A stretch of 64,000 nucleotides of DNA. Origin: Botryococcus braunii. Lineage: Eukaryota; Chlorophyta; Trebouxiophyceae. Location: positions 27,501 through 91,500 of the forward strand of contig MVGU01000981.1 of assembly GCA_002005505.1 (NCBI GenBank). The letters run 5' to 3'. Below, one piece after another: positions 1-13,603 of the stretch; the first letter of the stretch is position 1; each line of letters starts with the position of its first letter. A program made the position numbers and the translations under genes. The notes below the pieces were generated by a model that was given only the letters and a program-made list of their open reading frames with translations, searched no databases and was not told the origin of the DNA.

Positions 1-390
1 ACTGCCCACCCCATCACTTGTCGATGCGCTTCCAAACGTTGCATGCCCTCGGCCCACCCCACAGCAAGCGCCCCCAATGGCCCCTCACTTGCAAAAGTGG
101 CCTTGCCCCTCCCGCCCCCCGCTGGCAGATGTACTGTAAAGGCCACAGGCCCCCATCACGGCTTGCTGGCAATACAGGCATCAACCCCCTCCCCCTCCCC
201 CTCCCCCCGCAAGTTGCAACCCCTCTCGCTCTGCCAACACTGTTCAGTCTCCTCCCCCCCCCCCCCCGGGGCTTGCAACTCTTCGTTCCCCCCCGCGCTG
301 CCTTGCCTTTCTCACTCGGCCAACACCGTTCAGTGCATGTTGAAGCCCACTCTGCAAGAAGCCTGATCCCCTGCATGCCATCTGCGGCCC

Positions 391-426
391 CTTCCTTGGG
401 GCAGAAAGCTTTCTGCCCCAAGGAAG
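391..426. repeat. 36-bp perfect palindrome in eEF1B-gamma intron 3
   Basis: The left arm CTTCCTTGGGGCAGAAAG (391-408) is followed directly by its exact reverse complement (409-426) with no loop, centred on AAGCTT. It sits just upstream of the CT array. It could be a cruciform-forming site or the end of a small inverted-repeat element; no function is visible. Confidence 0.9.
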
Positions 427-444
427 CGGCAGAAAGGCGAAAAA

Positions 445-516
<72 letters not shown>

Positions 517-534
517 CTCTCCTCTCTCTCTCTC

Positions 535-588
<54 letters not shown>

Positions 589-629
589 CCTCCTCCCCCC
601 CCCCCCCCACACACACACACACACACACA
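445..629. repeat. (CT)n array with poly-C and (CA)n tail, intron 3 of eEF1B-gamma
   Basis: About 140 bp of interrupted CT repeats (445-585) are followed by a C-run (about 595-608) and (AC)n (608-629). On the coding (minus) strand this is TG-repeat, G-run, then (GA)n, beginning about 14 nt inside intron 3. The rest of 1-642 is C-rich intron without a recognisable exon. Confidence 0.95.
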
Positions 630-642
630 GAGGTGGGCAGAC

Positions 643-2561
<1,919 letters not shown>

Positions 2562-2760
2562 TTTATAAACTCGTGCAAGACAGGAGAAAGCATGCACTTG
2601 TCTGTGCCTTTGATGGAAGTGACGTCCGTCCGTCCCTGGCGGCCAGAGCTGGGTAGATGCCTCTACAGTTAGTACTGCTACAGCATCGGGAAACTCCAGT
2701 CCCGCGGGATTCCCGCGGCGGGAGTCGGTGGGACTCGTAATTCGTCCCACACCCTTGACC
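2562..2760 (-). promoter_or_regulatory. eEF1B-gamma 5' UTR and probable promoter-proximal region
   Basis: This is the sequence immediately upstream of the eEF1B-gamma ATG (2561). A GC-rich dyad, CCCGCGGG at 2701-2708 followed by TCCCGCGGCGGGA at 2711-2723, resembles a plant GC-rich/E2F-like promoter element. Neither the start site nor a 5' UTR intron can be fixed by eye; TTTATAAA directly precedes the ATG and is probably not a TATA box. A retroelement begins a short distance further upstream. Confidence 0.4.
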
Positions 2761-3541
2761 AGGTACCATTACCGCCACATGTTCTATGCCATTCCGTTAC
2801 GTGCCCTCTGCTGCTGCTACACTACTTTGGCTTGCCGCGACCCTCAATGCATTTCACCGCATGTCTTCAACAACTACGCGCTCGTCTCCTCACGCACTAT
2901 TTTCCCTACAGGTCTTCGGTTTCTTCTCAATCCTCCCCGGGCTGTGCCGAGCCAGCTGACTTTACCTCGGCCTCCCTCCCCCCCCGGGGCCAGATCCACT
3001 CACATCTCCCAACATCCAAACCGCCTCCGGGGACACCACTATAGCCCACACAGCACTGTTTGCCGATCTCCTGCTCGCCTCCACCGCCGAAACCTTTACT
3101 GCGCCTTCTGTCAGACGCCTTTACCTTTACGTACCTCACTCCGCGCCTTTTCGGCGACCCTTTCATGCCCGTTTACAGTATCACGTACACAGGCCGGCTA
3201 TTTTCCCCTACAGGGGCTGGCAACTGTTTTTTGGATACAGCTGCCACGTAATTTTGACTTCCCACACTTTCCCTCGCAAGGTAACTCTAATTTCCGACGC
3301 TGTATTACTCAACTGTTGCCTCTGCTTTTTATACACTTCTTCACACCCCCCTTTTTCTTCACGTGTTCTTAGGCTTTTGCTTCGTCGATATATCCCCTAC
3401 GGTTTCCCCTTCCCTATCCATGCTTGCATACTTTTGTTGTATTTGCCCCGGCCAAGTCCCTCTATATTTAGATGTTTGTATTTCTCGTTATGCTGCTCGT
3501 GCTGCTGCTTGGCACCCTCCCCTGTCTGCCGGCTACTGCGG
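2761..3541 (+). other. Pyrimidine-rich leader of the Penelope-like element
   Basis: About 780 bp of C/T-rich sequence ahead of the first plausible ATG of the retroelement. Frames stay open here by composition, but nothing in them looks like a conserved protein. In Penelope-like elements this position is usually a pseudo-LTR or 5' UTR. I looked for the CTGANGA/GAAA core of a hammerhead ribozyme on both strands and did not find one. The exact left end of the element is not identified. Confidence 0.35.
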
Positions 3542-6500
3542 ATGCTGAGCTGCTGGAAGGGGCCTGACGGCAGGATGACACGCACAAGGACTAACCGGCG
3601 CGCTCGACGCATGAGGTGTGCTCAGTCCAAGCCCCACACCCTACTTCAATTGGAGAACTCCGGATTTTTTAAAGCTAGCATGTCCTTATACGGTCAGCTT
3701 TACCGCCAGGCAGCCACATGGCCCGTCATCGATCCCCGCTTAAACGCGGCCGCCCTCCGTTTGGCCCGCTTGATACGGCGATGGAAGTTGCCTCGGGTCC
3801 CCTGGGATCAGCAACATGTTGTTTATGTCATTTTCGTATGTGATACCAGGACCAGCGGTTTAGGCTCGTATTATGTAGGTAAGACTGACCGTGGGGTCAA
3901 GGAGCGTTTTCAGGAGCATGCTCACAAATTGTGGGGCCCCTCCCCAGATCACACCTCCAAGATCTATTCCTACTTCCGCAACTACTCCCCCGCGGACATT
4001 GCTGTTATACCTATTGAATCCTGTGAGGCCCTTCCCCCGCAACCCACCTTGCACAATTTGCAGGACCGCAGTACTTTCCTGGAAAGAAAATGGGTACAAC
4101 TTCTTGAATCACGCAAATGGGGGTTAAATTCTGGCTTACCGGGTTCACATAAACGTAAGTTCCAGGAACTCGCGGGCCTCCCCACTCATATCCAAAATGC
4201 CTCAAATATCTGTTTCGACGCTTTTGATCATATGGATAGGTTGGGGAACAGGATGTTGAATGAGGATTTTGGTGTAGAACACCCGTACCATTCCCGAATT
4301 TATATTACTAAGATTCGCAGATTAGAACGGGCTATCACACATCCCCACTTCGCTGGAGATCCAAAAGATACCCTTTGTCAGCGCCTCAACCGGGGGTTCT
4401 CTGACAAAACGATACACCGTATGTATCATTTGGTCAAAGAGTTCCCTATACACCCATTAACGACTACCAACCAGGGACATCTTTTGGATGCTTTAAACGA
4501 TACAATTGTTGCTCACCGGAATGCTTTGGACAACCGCCAAGACATTCCAGTTTATAAAATGCTTCCAGCTTATGACAACAAACTTTGGGATGCTTTGAAT
4601 CTACACGCCCTCTTCTCCTCTGTAAACCTTAGGGAATTCCTCCCCCCTGATTTGCAACACACCCGTTTATGGCGCCCTTATCTCAGGCACCAGACACTTA
4701 AGACACTAGGTAGAGTGTGTATCAACAATCGGGATATGGCCAACGGCAAATGGGGGGATTTAGCAGCGCTCCGCGAGCTGGCAGCTTCACGTGGGTGCCG
4801 GTGTCCTTGTAATCCTCTCACAAATTGCAAGGAACATATTGCTACTGCTAAGATCGGGGATCTGGCAACTGTCCACCCACTTTTTAATAGTATCATCCCA
4901 CTTCTCAGGTTTGGAACTAAATATCGGCCGGGTATGGGGTCGTCCGAAGCTTCCCTTGCCGATATCAATTATGTCCGTGCCGAGGTTGAGGCTCTTATGG
5001 GATGGTGGGAGGAGTTTCTTGTCAGGAAGCTGTCTCGGGAGAATTTCCTTGCCTTTTTCGATGCTCGGCCTCCGGCGCAAGCTGTCGCAGATTATATGAT
5101 GGTCCTACGGGATCGTATTAGGTTATCTTTGGAAGCTCTACATGTGGGGTTCCCTCTTTACCATCACCAAACTGAGATTTTGGATGACGCCGCTTTAAGG
5201 GCTATTCGTCTCTTGCAAAACCATTTTGTATTCACACAGGTAGATAAGGCAGCATCATCCTTTGCTGTCATATGCAAAATAAAGGTTGCACAAGACATGA
5301 TCACGGATTTGGAGCATAGCAGTACATATACTTTTGTGCCTCAATCCGTAGAACAGACTTCCCTTATTTTAGACCATGCCTTGGCCCAACGCTTTGCCCT
5401 TCGTCCTTCATATGGTGCCCGCGCCTCTGTTATCCCCCCCTATTTTCCCATATGGAAGGCCCACTCGGACAAGTTCAGATTTATTGTGGGGGCCAACAAA
5501 AGCCCCCTTAAACCTCTTTATCTACAATTAACTAGTATTTTTAAGGCTCTCCTTCCGCCTATTCGTCGTATGTGGACTGATAGCTTTAAGGATATAAAGG
5601 CAAACCACCCGGTACCAGGTTTCCCCGTCTTAGAGAATGCGCACGGTTATGTACGGACTCTTTCGTATTTAATCGCATCCCCCACGACGAAACTCTGCAT
5701 GAACTTAGGCATTTCTTCCGGGAGACCGAGGCCCCAGAACTGCACTCATTTGATTTCGACCGGTTATACACAGGAATTCCTTTGGACGACTTGTTCCGAA
5801 GGATTTCTGATCTTTTGGATGATTTATGGACATACCAGAGAGCCAAGAAGAATATACATGATAATGCTTCTCTCATTTTACAATTGTCTCTGGACACATG
5901 TACATGGAAACACGTAAACATGGTTGGGATGCACATGACTACCCCACCCGGTGGGGAGGGTTTGTTTGGGAAACTTTCGGGGACGGGGACGACAAAACTT
6001 TTGTTTAATTTACAAGCTTTAAAAGCCCTTTTTAAGTTCAGTATCGATAACACTTTCTTGGTTTTTGGGGGTGCCGTTTTTAGACAAACCATTGGTATCC
6101 CAATGGGAGCCAATCACTGTGTTTACGTCGCAAACTTGTACCTTTTACAATATGAGAGGCTTTTCTTCTCATCCCTTGTTTCCGCTATTCGGGGTGACAA
6201 CCCACAGCGGTCTCTACTTGCCACACACTTATTGTATACATACCGTTTTTTGGGCCGGTTTATTGACGATGAAGCATGCCTTACGCACAATCCGTCGTTG
6301 TTTCTACGCTTTCTTACTCAAAGCCATGAGGAACAAGGTATAAACGGCATCTACCCCCCCCCCCATCTAGGTTTCAAGGTTACCTCATCGGCCTCCAAGA
6401 TGACATGCAATTTTTAAATCTGCATATTTGTATTGTTCCACACGCTTTGGGCCATCGGGTCATTACCGGTATTTACCGGAAAGATGCCAACTTTTTCCAG

Positions 6501-6800
6501 GGGAAGGTACACCTTATAAAAATGCCCCTCTTCCATTCTAACATCCCAGATCGTTACAAGTTCAATGTTCTCCATAGCCAAGTTATGGAGTACACTAGGC
6601 TTTGTAATATGCCCGAGACGGCGGCCAAAGCCATAGCTGAACTTATGCAGTTTTTCACGAATCATGCTTACCCTATGCGCCCGATGTGGCGTAGACTTTA
6701 TCGCAGCCTCCAGAAGGTCCCTACATTGTATGGCCATTCGGCTCGAGCTTTATATACCTTGACTTGTCGGTATTATACCCCTCCTGGGGTCCGCCATTGA
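3542..6800 (+). pseudogene. Penelope-like retroelement polyprotein: N-terminal GIY-YIG nuclease + reverse transcriptase, two frameshifts
   Basis: Catalyses target nicking and reverse transcription of a Penelope-like element. The order is permuted: the GIY-YIG nuclease (about 3813-4150) comes first, with VVYVIFVCD, SYYVGKT and the catalytic-Glu segment LERKWVQLLE followed by WGLN. A cysteine cluster CRCPCNPLTNCKEH (4794-4838) follows, then the reverse transcriptase: FRFIVGANKSPLKPLY, motif A FDFDRLYTGIP, IPMGANH, and the catalytic LGRFIDDEA (about 6249-6281), ending with MQFLNLHI and a thumb-like tail. The reading frame changes once between about 5600 and 5670 and again at an 11-C run (6354-6364), so three frames are needed. 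Start could be ATG 3542 or 3575; upstream residues are low-complexity. This matches permuted elements described from green algae rather than canonical Penelope, which carries the nuclease C-terminally. Probably inactive unless the C-run shift is a sequencing error. Confidence 0.88.
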
Positions 6801-7723
6801 CTCATCCGGGTTTTTAGGGGTCACTTGTAACAAATAACCCTCAAAACAGGGGGATCTCCCTTGTTTTTCGGGCGTGTGATTGGAAGGCACAACCGCCCCT
6901 CTCTCTTCTTCCCAACTTTTTTACACAGATCATATTATATGCATCGTATGGTTTTTACCCCTTCCCTCCAGTCCCAGGGTTAGGGTTCTTTCCATCCGCG
7001 TTATTTTCTGATCCGGATGGGTTTCCTCTTACTCCTGTTACGCGTGGAGCCGCCCGTCTTCCTTCTTCACCCTTTCTCCCTGAGACGCTGGGTCATATGA
7101 CTCTACACTCTTTCCATCGGCCAGCACACTAACATTCTATTTCGACATTCCGCTTTCACATTAACAGTCAAGATGTGAAATGAAACACATAAGAAGTGAA
7201 GCCACTCTGCATCTCGCCGTTCAGCATCCTTTCCACACCTCGCTTTTGCCGCACGTGCATGCACCTTAAAGGGATTTGACGGGATTACACTGTTTTCTAA
7301 CCCCACGGTATGAAATCTTACTATGTATCTTCTCAGAACTAATTCACGCTAGGGATCTTTTCATTTTAACGACCTTTTCCGCTTGCCTCCCGGTTCCTCT
7401 TGACCTAATACTCATTACGACGTTTTTTACGACCTTTAGGTGCCACCCTTCAAACTTTACGTGCTGCTGTCACCGCTTCCAATCTATCCTTCAACCGTTT
7501 TTCCGTCGGCCTTTTTCTGGTCAGCACAAACTGTACAGGTACCTTAAAGCTTTGAGCGCAGCCCCACACGTCCACTCGTTTTCTCTAGGCTGTTGCTTCT
7601 TACTAAGGACTTTTCTGCCTACAGGTTTTTTGAAAGATACAGGAACCCCTTGCTGGCTCAAATCCCAAAATCCCTGCCCCCTATCAACGCTATCGCCCCG
7701 GCCAGGCACGCTTGCTCGGCTCC
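6801..7723. other. Penelope-like element 3' tail or intergenic; no gene seen
   Basis: T/C-rich sequence after the polyprotein stop, with no conserved frame. A single GGGTTAGGGTT at about 6977-6987 resembles a telomere unit but is not repeated. The 3' end of the Penelope-like element must lie in here, but no terminal repeat or target duplication was found. Confidence 0.4.
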
Positions 7724-7728
7724 ACGAC

Positions 7729-7989
7729 TGTAGACTATAGCTTAGCGGAAGAGGTTTAGAAGGAGACAGTGAGACGTTCGTGGTGTGCAACAAAAGAGTG
7801 TTACATGATTGATTCGCAAGCGTACTCTTAAACCCAGGGTGGATTGAATTATATCGTACTGCCACAGACGCGTGATCGGGCAACCGAGCGAAGTACCTGA
7901 GCGAGGTTGTACTGCGAACTAGATCACAAGGCAAGTCATGCACTATGCCAAGGACCCTACTAGAGCATTATACCCTAGGAAATGCTACA
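7729..7989 (-). repeat. 3' LTR of element A (261 bp)
   Basis: TGTAGACTATAG at the left end and GGAAATGCTACA at the right end; in element orientation it starts TGTAGCATTT and ends AGTCTACA. Same length as the copy at 19685-19945 and nearly identical; one difference is visible, AACTAGATC here versus AACCAGATC. Confidence 0.95.
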
Positions 7990-8747
7990 TGCCCTCCCCC
8001 TTGGCATAAGCTATGAGATGATGTTTATGGCAAATGGGGCCACAAACGTAAGACAGGGGTATCACGAACCCTGCTTACTGTAACTATAGACAATCACACC
8101 TCCTATAGTTACTACATAACGCAAGTCAGAGGATGAAATCCACAAGCAAGTTTAGCACGACACAGACGAGGGACTCATCTGCTCAATGCTCGAATACCTT
8201 AACATTCTAAGGACTATCGTCTGCAAGGCGGATCCTCTAACTTAGGGGACGAACTCCCTAGACAGCACTCACACCAGTGATGAAACAATAAGGTTGAGTC
8301 ATTAGCCTAGCACTTGTCCAAACCTTAGGTCCAGTTACCCTGCTACGCAGTGCAACCTTCGCTTGAGGTGGCTTTCCAACAACGGGCATAAGGCATATTG
8401 TCTAGAGCAGCAAGCTAGACACACTAACTGCCACATGTTGTATCTCATGGGTAAGATACCAAAGCAAGTTATTCAAGCACGGAACTACAATTTGCAGCTA
8501 CACTGCAACAGCAAGTGCATCACAAAGTGGAGCCGTGGGTCAAGGAAACATAACCCATGCAAAACATATAACCAAGAGACATGCATGCAAATCCCCAATC
8601 ACGAATCCCCCTCCCAGACCCTTCCACCCTCCCTCCCTCCCAAACCCAAGCTGGCTGGCATTGAAGCTCCAAGGGTCATCAGCCGCAAGTGGCTGGAAAA
8701 GGCTCAAGCCGCAAATGGCTTAATCAAGGGATGCCCGCAAGTGGGAC
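7990..8747 (-). other. 3' untranslated region and polypurine tract of element A
   Basis: Lies between the pol stop (8748-8750) and the 3' LTR. In element orientation AAGGGGGAGGGCA directly precedes the LTR and fits the polypurine tract that primes plus-strand DNA. No conserved frame in the rest. Confidence 0.7.
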
Positions 8748-9152
8748 TTAGGAGAAGACAGGGGCAGCTGCCACGTCATCAGCCAGATGGCGAACATGGG
8801 CAAGAGGCTCCCAAGTATTCTCAGTCTCATCGTAGCCTTTCCATTTGACTAAGTAGCGCCAAGACTTTCCAACTCTCTTCTTAGCTATGATGGCCTCCAC
8901 TTCGTACACGCCGCCACGCCTGTCTGCATACAAAGGAGGTGGTGAAGTAACGGTCACTGGTACAGATGAAGATACATATGGCTTCAACTGGGAAACATGA
9001 AATACAGGATGAATGTTAACAGTCTCAGGCAACACAAGCCTAAAAGCTCGAGAACCAACTGCTGCAGCAATCACAAAGGGCCCCAAAATACTTAGCTGAT
9101 AACTTGGACGAGAGCCCAGGTTCAAGCTAGTTCTTCCTCGCAGCCAGCAAGA
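8748..9152 (-). pseudogene. Element A pol, C-terminal part with chromodomain
   Basis: Carries the integrase C-terminal segment and chromodomain (FHVSQLKPY, then GGVYEVEAIIAKK, YLVKWKGYDETENTWEP) ending at the stop 8748-8750. The chromodomain is thought to direct integration to modified chromatin. It was separated from the rest of pol (15345-18549) by insertion of B1. An in-frame TAG follows AARKN at about 9130, so this part is also broken upstream of the open stretch. Confidence 0.85.
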
Positions 9153-9157
9153 CCTGG

Positions 9158-9605
9158 TTTAACGAAGTGAGACGTGTAACTAAGATTTATAACAAGCTAA
9201 GCAAGGGTTTCAGGCAAGGGTGACACCGAAGGTAGGAATCGAAGTTCCAATCCGTTACAAGTTCGCAGCCCTCCTCACGCAGGTCGTCCGAGTCTCCAAA
9301 GAACAATATAATGAACAATGTAGAGAATGCTAGATGTCTCACTCGTAGCAGCAAACCCAAAGACAATGATCGCCACCCGAGTTCCTAGTCCACCTATGCG
9401 CGGATCCGGCTACGTCGTCCCTCTACGAGATGCTCTCGCGAGCATAGCGATATGGATGACGAGAGGAGACCCACTAGGATATTACAGTCATTTTCCTACA
9501 CACAAGGACAACGAGATCTACTCGTATCCCAAAGGGCACGAAGAAACATGAACTACGCGCACATCCTACGTGAGACGCGTCGCGCTGACGCGGCACCTCA
9601 CTACA
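9158..9605 (-). repeat. 3' LTR of B1 (448 bp)
   Basis: In element orientation begins TGTAGTGAGG and ends CACTTCGTTAAA, so it has TG but not the usual CA terminus. Preceded (element orientation) by the polypurine tract AATAAGGGGGGAGTA at about 9606-9620. Confidence 0.93.
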
Positions 9606-10286
9606 TACTCCCCCCTTATTCCTGTGCGTCCCCGCGCAGAAGGCAGAGCGCAACAACAAACAGACAAGGCAAACAAAGGAACAGAAAGACCTTCCAACAT
9701 GCGGAGACTCAGACTTAGACCTACGGGCAACCCGCCTCCCGTGTTGCCAGACCCCAGCCGAATGCTGCGTATCGGGGTCCCCACCATAATGCAATAAGAA
9801 CAAGGATCAGGCACGACTAACAGAACAAAAGACAAAACACTGAAAGAAAAACGAAAGTCCACATGATGAACAGCCAAAATGAGACACAAGGGCAGAGGTA
9901 AAAGTCCAGATGTCCAAAAGTCCAGAGTCCAAGGGGAGTCCAATTTCCACATATAGTCCAGTATTACGCCAGTATTGCACCATATTGATCAGGTGTGGTA
10001 GTGAAGTGAAAAGGCCATACACCTAATGTGCACAAAAATCTATCCAGGTAAGGGACCCATGGTCAACCCTACCGGGTAAGGCAGCCTTACCCTAGCCTAT
10101 CCAAAGTCCATATGGCCATACAGAGAGACCCCTCCAAGGAGGGCCAACCGGTCGACGGGACCCTAAGGGTGGACCCTAGGAGTCGTGCCCTTGGGAGGCA
10201 ATGGCGGGAGCCCGTGACTCTCTCTGTATTCTTCCACTTTCTTGTGGCAACAACGCGTGACCTGTGCAAGTTATTTCCAGCTATCC
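9606..10286 (-). other. 3' UTR of B1
   Basis: Non-coding segment between the truncated pol and the 3' LTR, closely matching 41825-42379 of B2. Contains the end of the old pol frame and the polypurine tract; no independent gene. Confidence 0.7.
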
Positions 10287-13200
10287 TCATTTGGCTCGTT
10301 CGGATCGTCCAGAGTGCGGCCGCGTTCGCCAGTGAGTGGCTTGTGATCCACAATGCCACCACACCCGGGATCCACGATACATCCACACCCATGTCCTTAA
10401 CAATTGTGCTAGAGTATAAGCATCAGCATTCATTGTTGTAGCAGCAAAATGAGCACACTTGCTAAGCCTATCCACAACAACCCAAATCGCATCATGTCCA
10501 CTTGGGGTCTTTGGGAGGTTAGTAATAAAGTCCATAGACACACTTTGCCACTTCCTTGCTGGTATTTGTAAGGGGTGAAGAAGACCAGCAGGCAAAGTAT
10601 TCCGAGCCTTGACTCGTTGACAAGAGTCACAATGAGCAACATAGGCTTTGACATCCTCATACATTCCCGGCCAATACCATTCCCTTGTTACAAGCTCGTA
10701 CATGCGAGTTACTCCAGGGTGACCAACATGAGGTGGATCATGTAAAGCTTCCAAAGTTTCACGTCGTAGGTTCTCCACGACAAGTTCCCCATCTTTCCTT
10801 TCCTCAAACAATGCAGGAACATATTTCCGTCCATTCCTCTCCCAAAAGCCTCCCTTTTGACTAACCTTCCTTCTATTCGCACGCGCTGCCAACCACGGAT
10901 CGTATGTGTAAGCCTTCTCAAGTTTGCCAAGTAGGGATTCGTACCCATCGGTCTCGCGGGTAAGCTCACTCGGGCTGGCCAACCCGATTTGCTCCATCGT
11001 GCCGAGGGAGCTTGGGGTCTCGTGAGCGGGCCCCGGGAGCGTGACCTTGGGGACCTTGCGGACCCGAGCTGTGAGGGTACCCTCGACATCCCGGCTGGAG
11101 GGGGTGAGGGAGTCCGGACTGGTGCGCCGACGCTTGCGCCGGAGGGCAGCCCCGGCCACAGCAGCCCCATTGTCCCTCCCCCCAGGTCCAGGGTGTTGAG
11201 TGAAGTGACACCTGGAGAGCGGATCCGCAATGTTGGTCTTGCCCGGTTCCCATACCCATTCAATCTCAAACTCCTGCAGGCGCTCGGCCCACCGAGCCCT
11301 CCGAGGACTAAGCCCCACCTGTTGACCCAAGAAGGTGTTGCACTTGTGATCCGTCACCACCGTTACTGGCTTACCTAACAAATAACATCTCCATTCCGTG
11401 AGAGCATACACTACAGCCAATAACTCCCGTTCCGTGGCACTGTAGTTCCTCTCGCTTGCTCCCAACTTTTTACTGAAATACGCACAAACCTTCCCATCTT
11501 GAAATAGCACAGCTCCCACGCCGTAATCGCATGCATCGCACACTACCTTAAATGGCCGACGTACGTCCGGGAGTGTTAAGATAGGGGCACTTACCAAAGC
11601 TTCCTTTATGTTGTCAAATGCTTCCTGTTGTTCCTGTCCCCACTTCCAAGGTGCTTTTGCCCCAGAGAGAGCTGTCAATGGGGTTGCCAGGATACTGTAG
11701 TTCTGAATAAACTTTCGAAAGTAATTAGACAACCCAAGAAACCTCCTAACTTCCGTTACGTTTGTGGGCGTAGGCCACTCCTGCACCACCTTGACTTTAT
11801 CCATATCCACTTCCAACCCATTTTCCCCAATGATGTGTCCCAAGTATTTCAATTGTTTCTCAAAGAAAGAGCATTTGACAAGTTTTGCCAGGAGTTGATG
11901 TTCGCGTAGACGGGTGAAAACTCTGTCCAACTGCAGAAGGTGTTCCTCTTCCGTTTTGCTATAAATGAGCACATCATCCTAGTATACAACCACAAAGCCT
12001 TCCCTTATAAAGTCGTGAAAAACCTCATTCATAAGCCGTTGAAATGTCGCGGGCGCGTTGGTCAAACCAAAGGGAAGTACAAGAAATTCGTACAAGCCAA
12101 AAGGGGTCCTGAAGGCAGTTTTAGGCACATCCTCCTTGCGAAGTCGCACTTGATGGTACCCAGACAACAAGTCCAAGCTCGAAAACACCTTGGCTCCCTT
12201 AAGCCTATCCAACAGATCGTCAATTCTGGGGAGAGGGTACCTATCCGAGATGGTAATTTTATTCAGGGGACGGTAGTCTATTACCATACGCAAACTTCCA
12301 TCCTTCTTTCTAACAAACAAAACAGGTGATGCAAATGGTGAGCAACTTGGCCTGATCAATCCCAATTTTAACAACTCATCAACCGTTTTTTCGCATTCCG
12401 CAAGCTCACTTGGAGCAAGACGGTACGCGGGCCTATTGGGGGGCCGATGTCCTTCTTCCAAATTTATTGTGTGAAACACTTCCCGCTCCGGGGGTAACCC
12501 CGGGAGTTGTTTTGCAAACAAGTCCTCATTTGCAAGTAACAAGTTTTTCAGGGCCTGTGGCTTGCCTTCCAACATGTCATTTATTTGATGAGTGAAAGTC
12601 ATACCGGCACTACTGGGGGGTTTTGTGACGACGGGGGTGTCGTCCATAGATTTGTCGGTGTCCGCCAAGTCGGCCTCACTTGAGGCGTCCTCCCCGGTGA
12701 TGTCCACCAGTTCAGCCTGCTCATTCACAAGCACAGTATACAAACAAACCTTCCAAACATCTTGACCCTTCCATCCTTTTCCATTCCTATCCTTCCTTCC
12801 TTCCTTCCTCTCTTGTGCTTGTAAACCCCAAATAAGTTTTGGCCCCACTGGCAACGATGAATTTGCGTGTTTTAGGGTGACCCACTTCCCATTATGTCTA
12901 AATTGAGCAGCCTTTACACAAAAATCAATTGAGACTCCTCTTTCTTCCATCCAGTCCTGCCCCAAAATCATGTCTACCCCATCAATCATGGCAGGGCTTA
13001 CAATGAAGTTGTGACGGGAAGTTATACCAGGCTTGAGTGTAAACGACACATCTACCGTTCCTTTCGTATCGGACACACTTCCATCAGCAAGAGTCACGGA
13101 TATGCATGCGGGTTTGTATCGCACCCCTAGCCCTTGCAAAGTATCACTTTTAATAAACGAATGAGATGCCCCACTATCAAACAACACTGAAAGGATTTTC

Positions 13201-13592
13201 CCCTTAACATTCGCCGGAAAGGTCATAGCTAGCGGAGAGTCAGTAGTAACACTTCCCATGGTGAGTGTGGGTCTTGGGGGAACCACACAACATACAAAAG
13301 AGAATGGGTATACACTAGTTTGACCATTCATGTCCACCGCCTGTCCCTTCCTTCCTGAACACACTTCTACAATCCTTCCTCGCATACGGTGAGCATAGAG
13401 ACTCTTACTTTTCCAAGTTTTCCTTCCCACAATGAAACAACAAGTGAGGGACGGGTTGCACCTTTGTTCCCATAAAAACTTGGAAATCTCAGATTCAGCC
13501 TTCCTGACATTTGGCACCACAAGGTTCACCCCTTCCTTTCCCAAATTGGAGGCCACAAGAGAGTGCAAAACATGCAAGCAAGTGGCATCCAT
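10287..13592 (-). pseudogene. B1 pol: protease-RT-RNase H-partial integrase; stop codon inside the RT catalytic motif
   Basis: Starts at ATG 13592 ([12 protein letters not shown]). Protease motif [12 protein letters not shown] fingers/palm with [18 protein letters not shown], RNase H CDACDYGVGAVL and integrase zinc finger/CDSCQRVKA with the first catalytic Asp (SMDFITNLP) are all readable. The RT box that should read VVYLDDVL has TAG in place of the Leu codon (11981-11979); the frame continues correctly after it. Near 10370 the integrase breaks off after WMYRG. About 110 nt follow that resemble a diverged chromodomain start (DHKPLTGERGRTLDDP, in another frame), with the chromodomain core missing. 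Compared with B2, roughly 730 bp spanning the rest of the integrase is gone. Non-functional. Confidence 0.92.
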
Positions 13593-13603
13593 GGCTTCAG
13601 AAT

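Noticed and set aside
2728..3372. 214-codon plus-strand frame upstream of the Penelope-like element
   Set aside because: Composition-driven (C/T-rich, many Pro, Ser, Leu, Arg) with no recognisable motif; its frame differs from the nuclease-RT frame.
6977..6987. GGGTTAGGGTT as a telomeric repeat next to the Penelope-like element
   Set aside because: Occurs once only and is not tandem, so chance is enough.
2761..7723. Hammerhead ribozyme associated with the Penelope-like element
   Set aside because: No CTGANGA core with a matching GAAA was found on either strand by reading; a structure search could overturn this.
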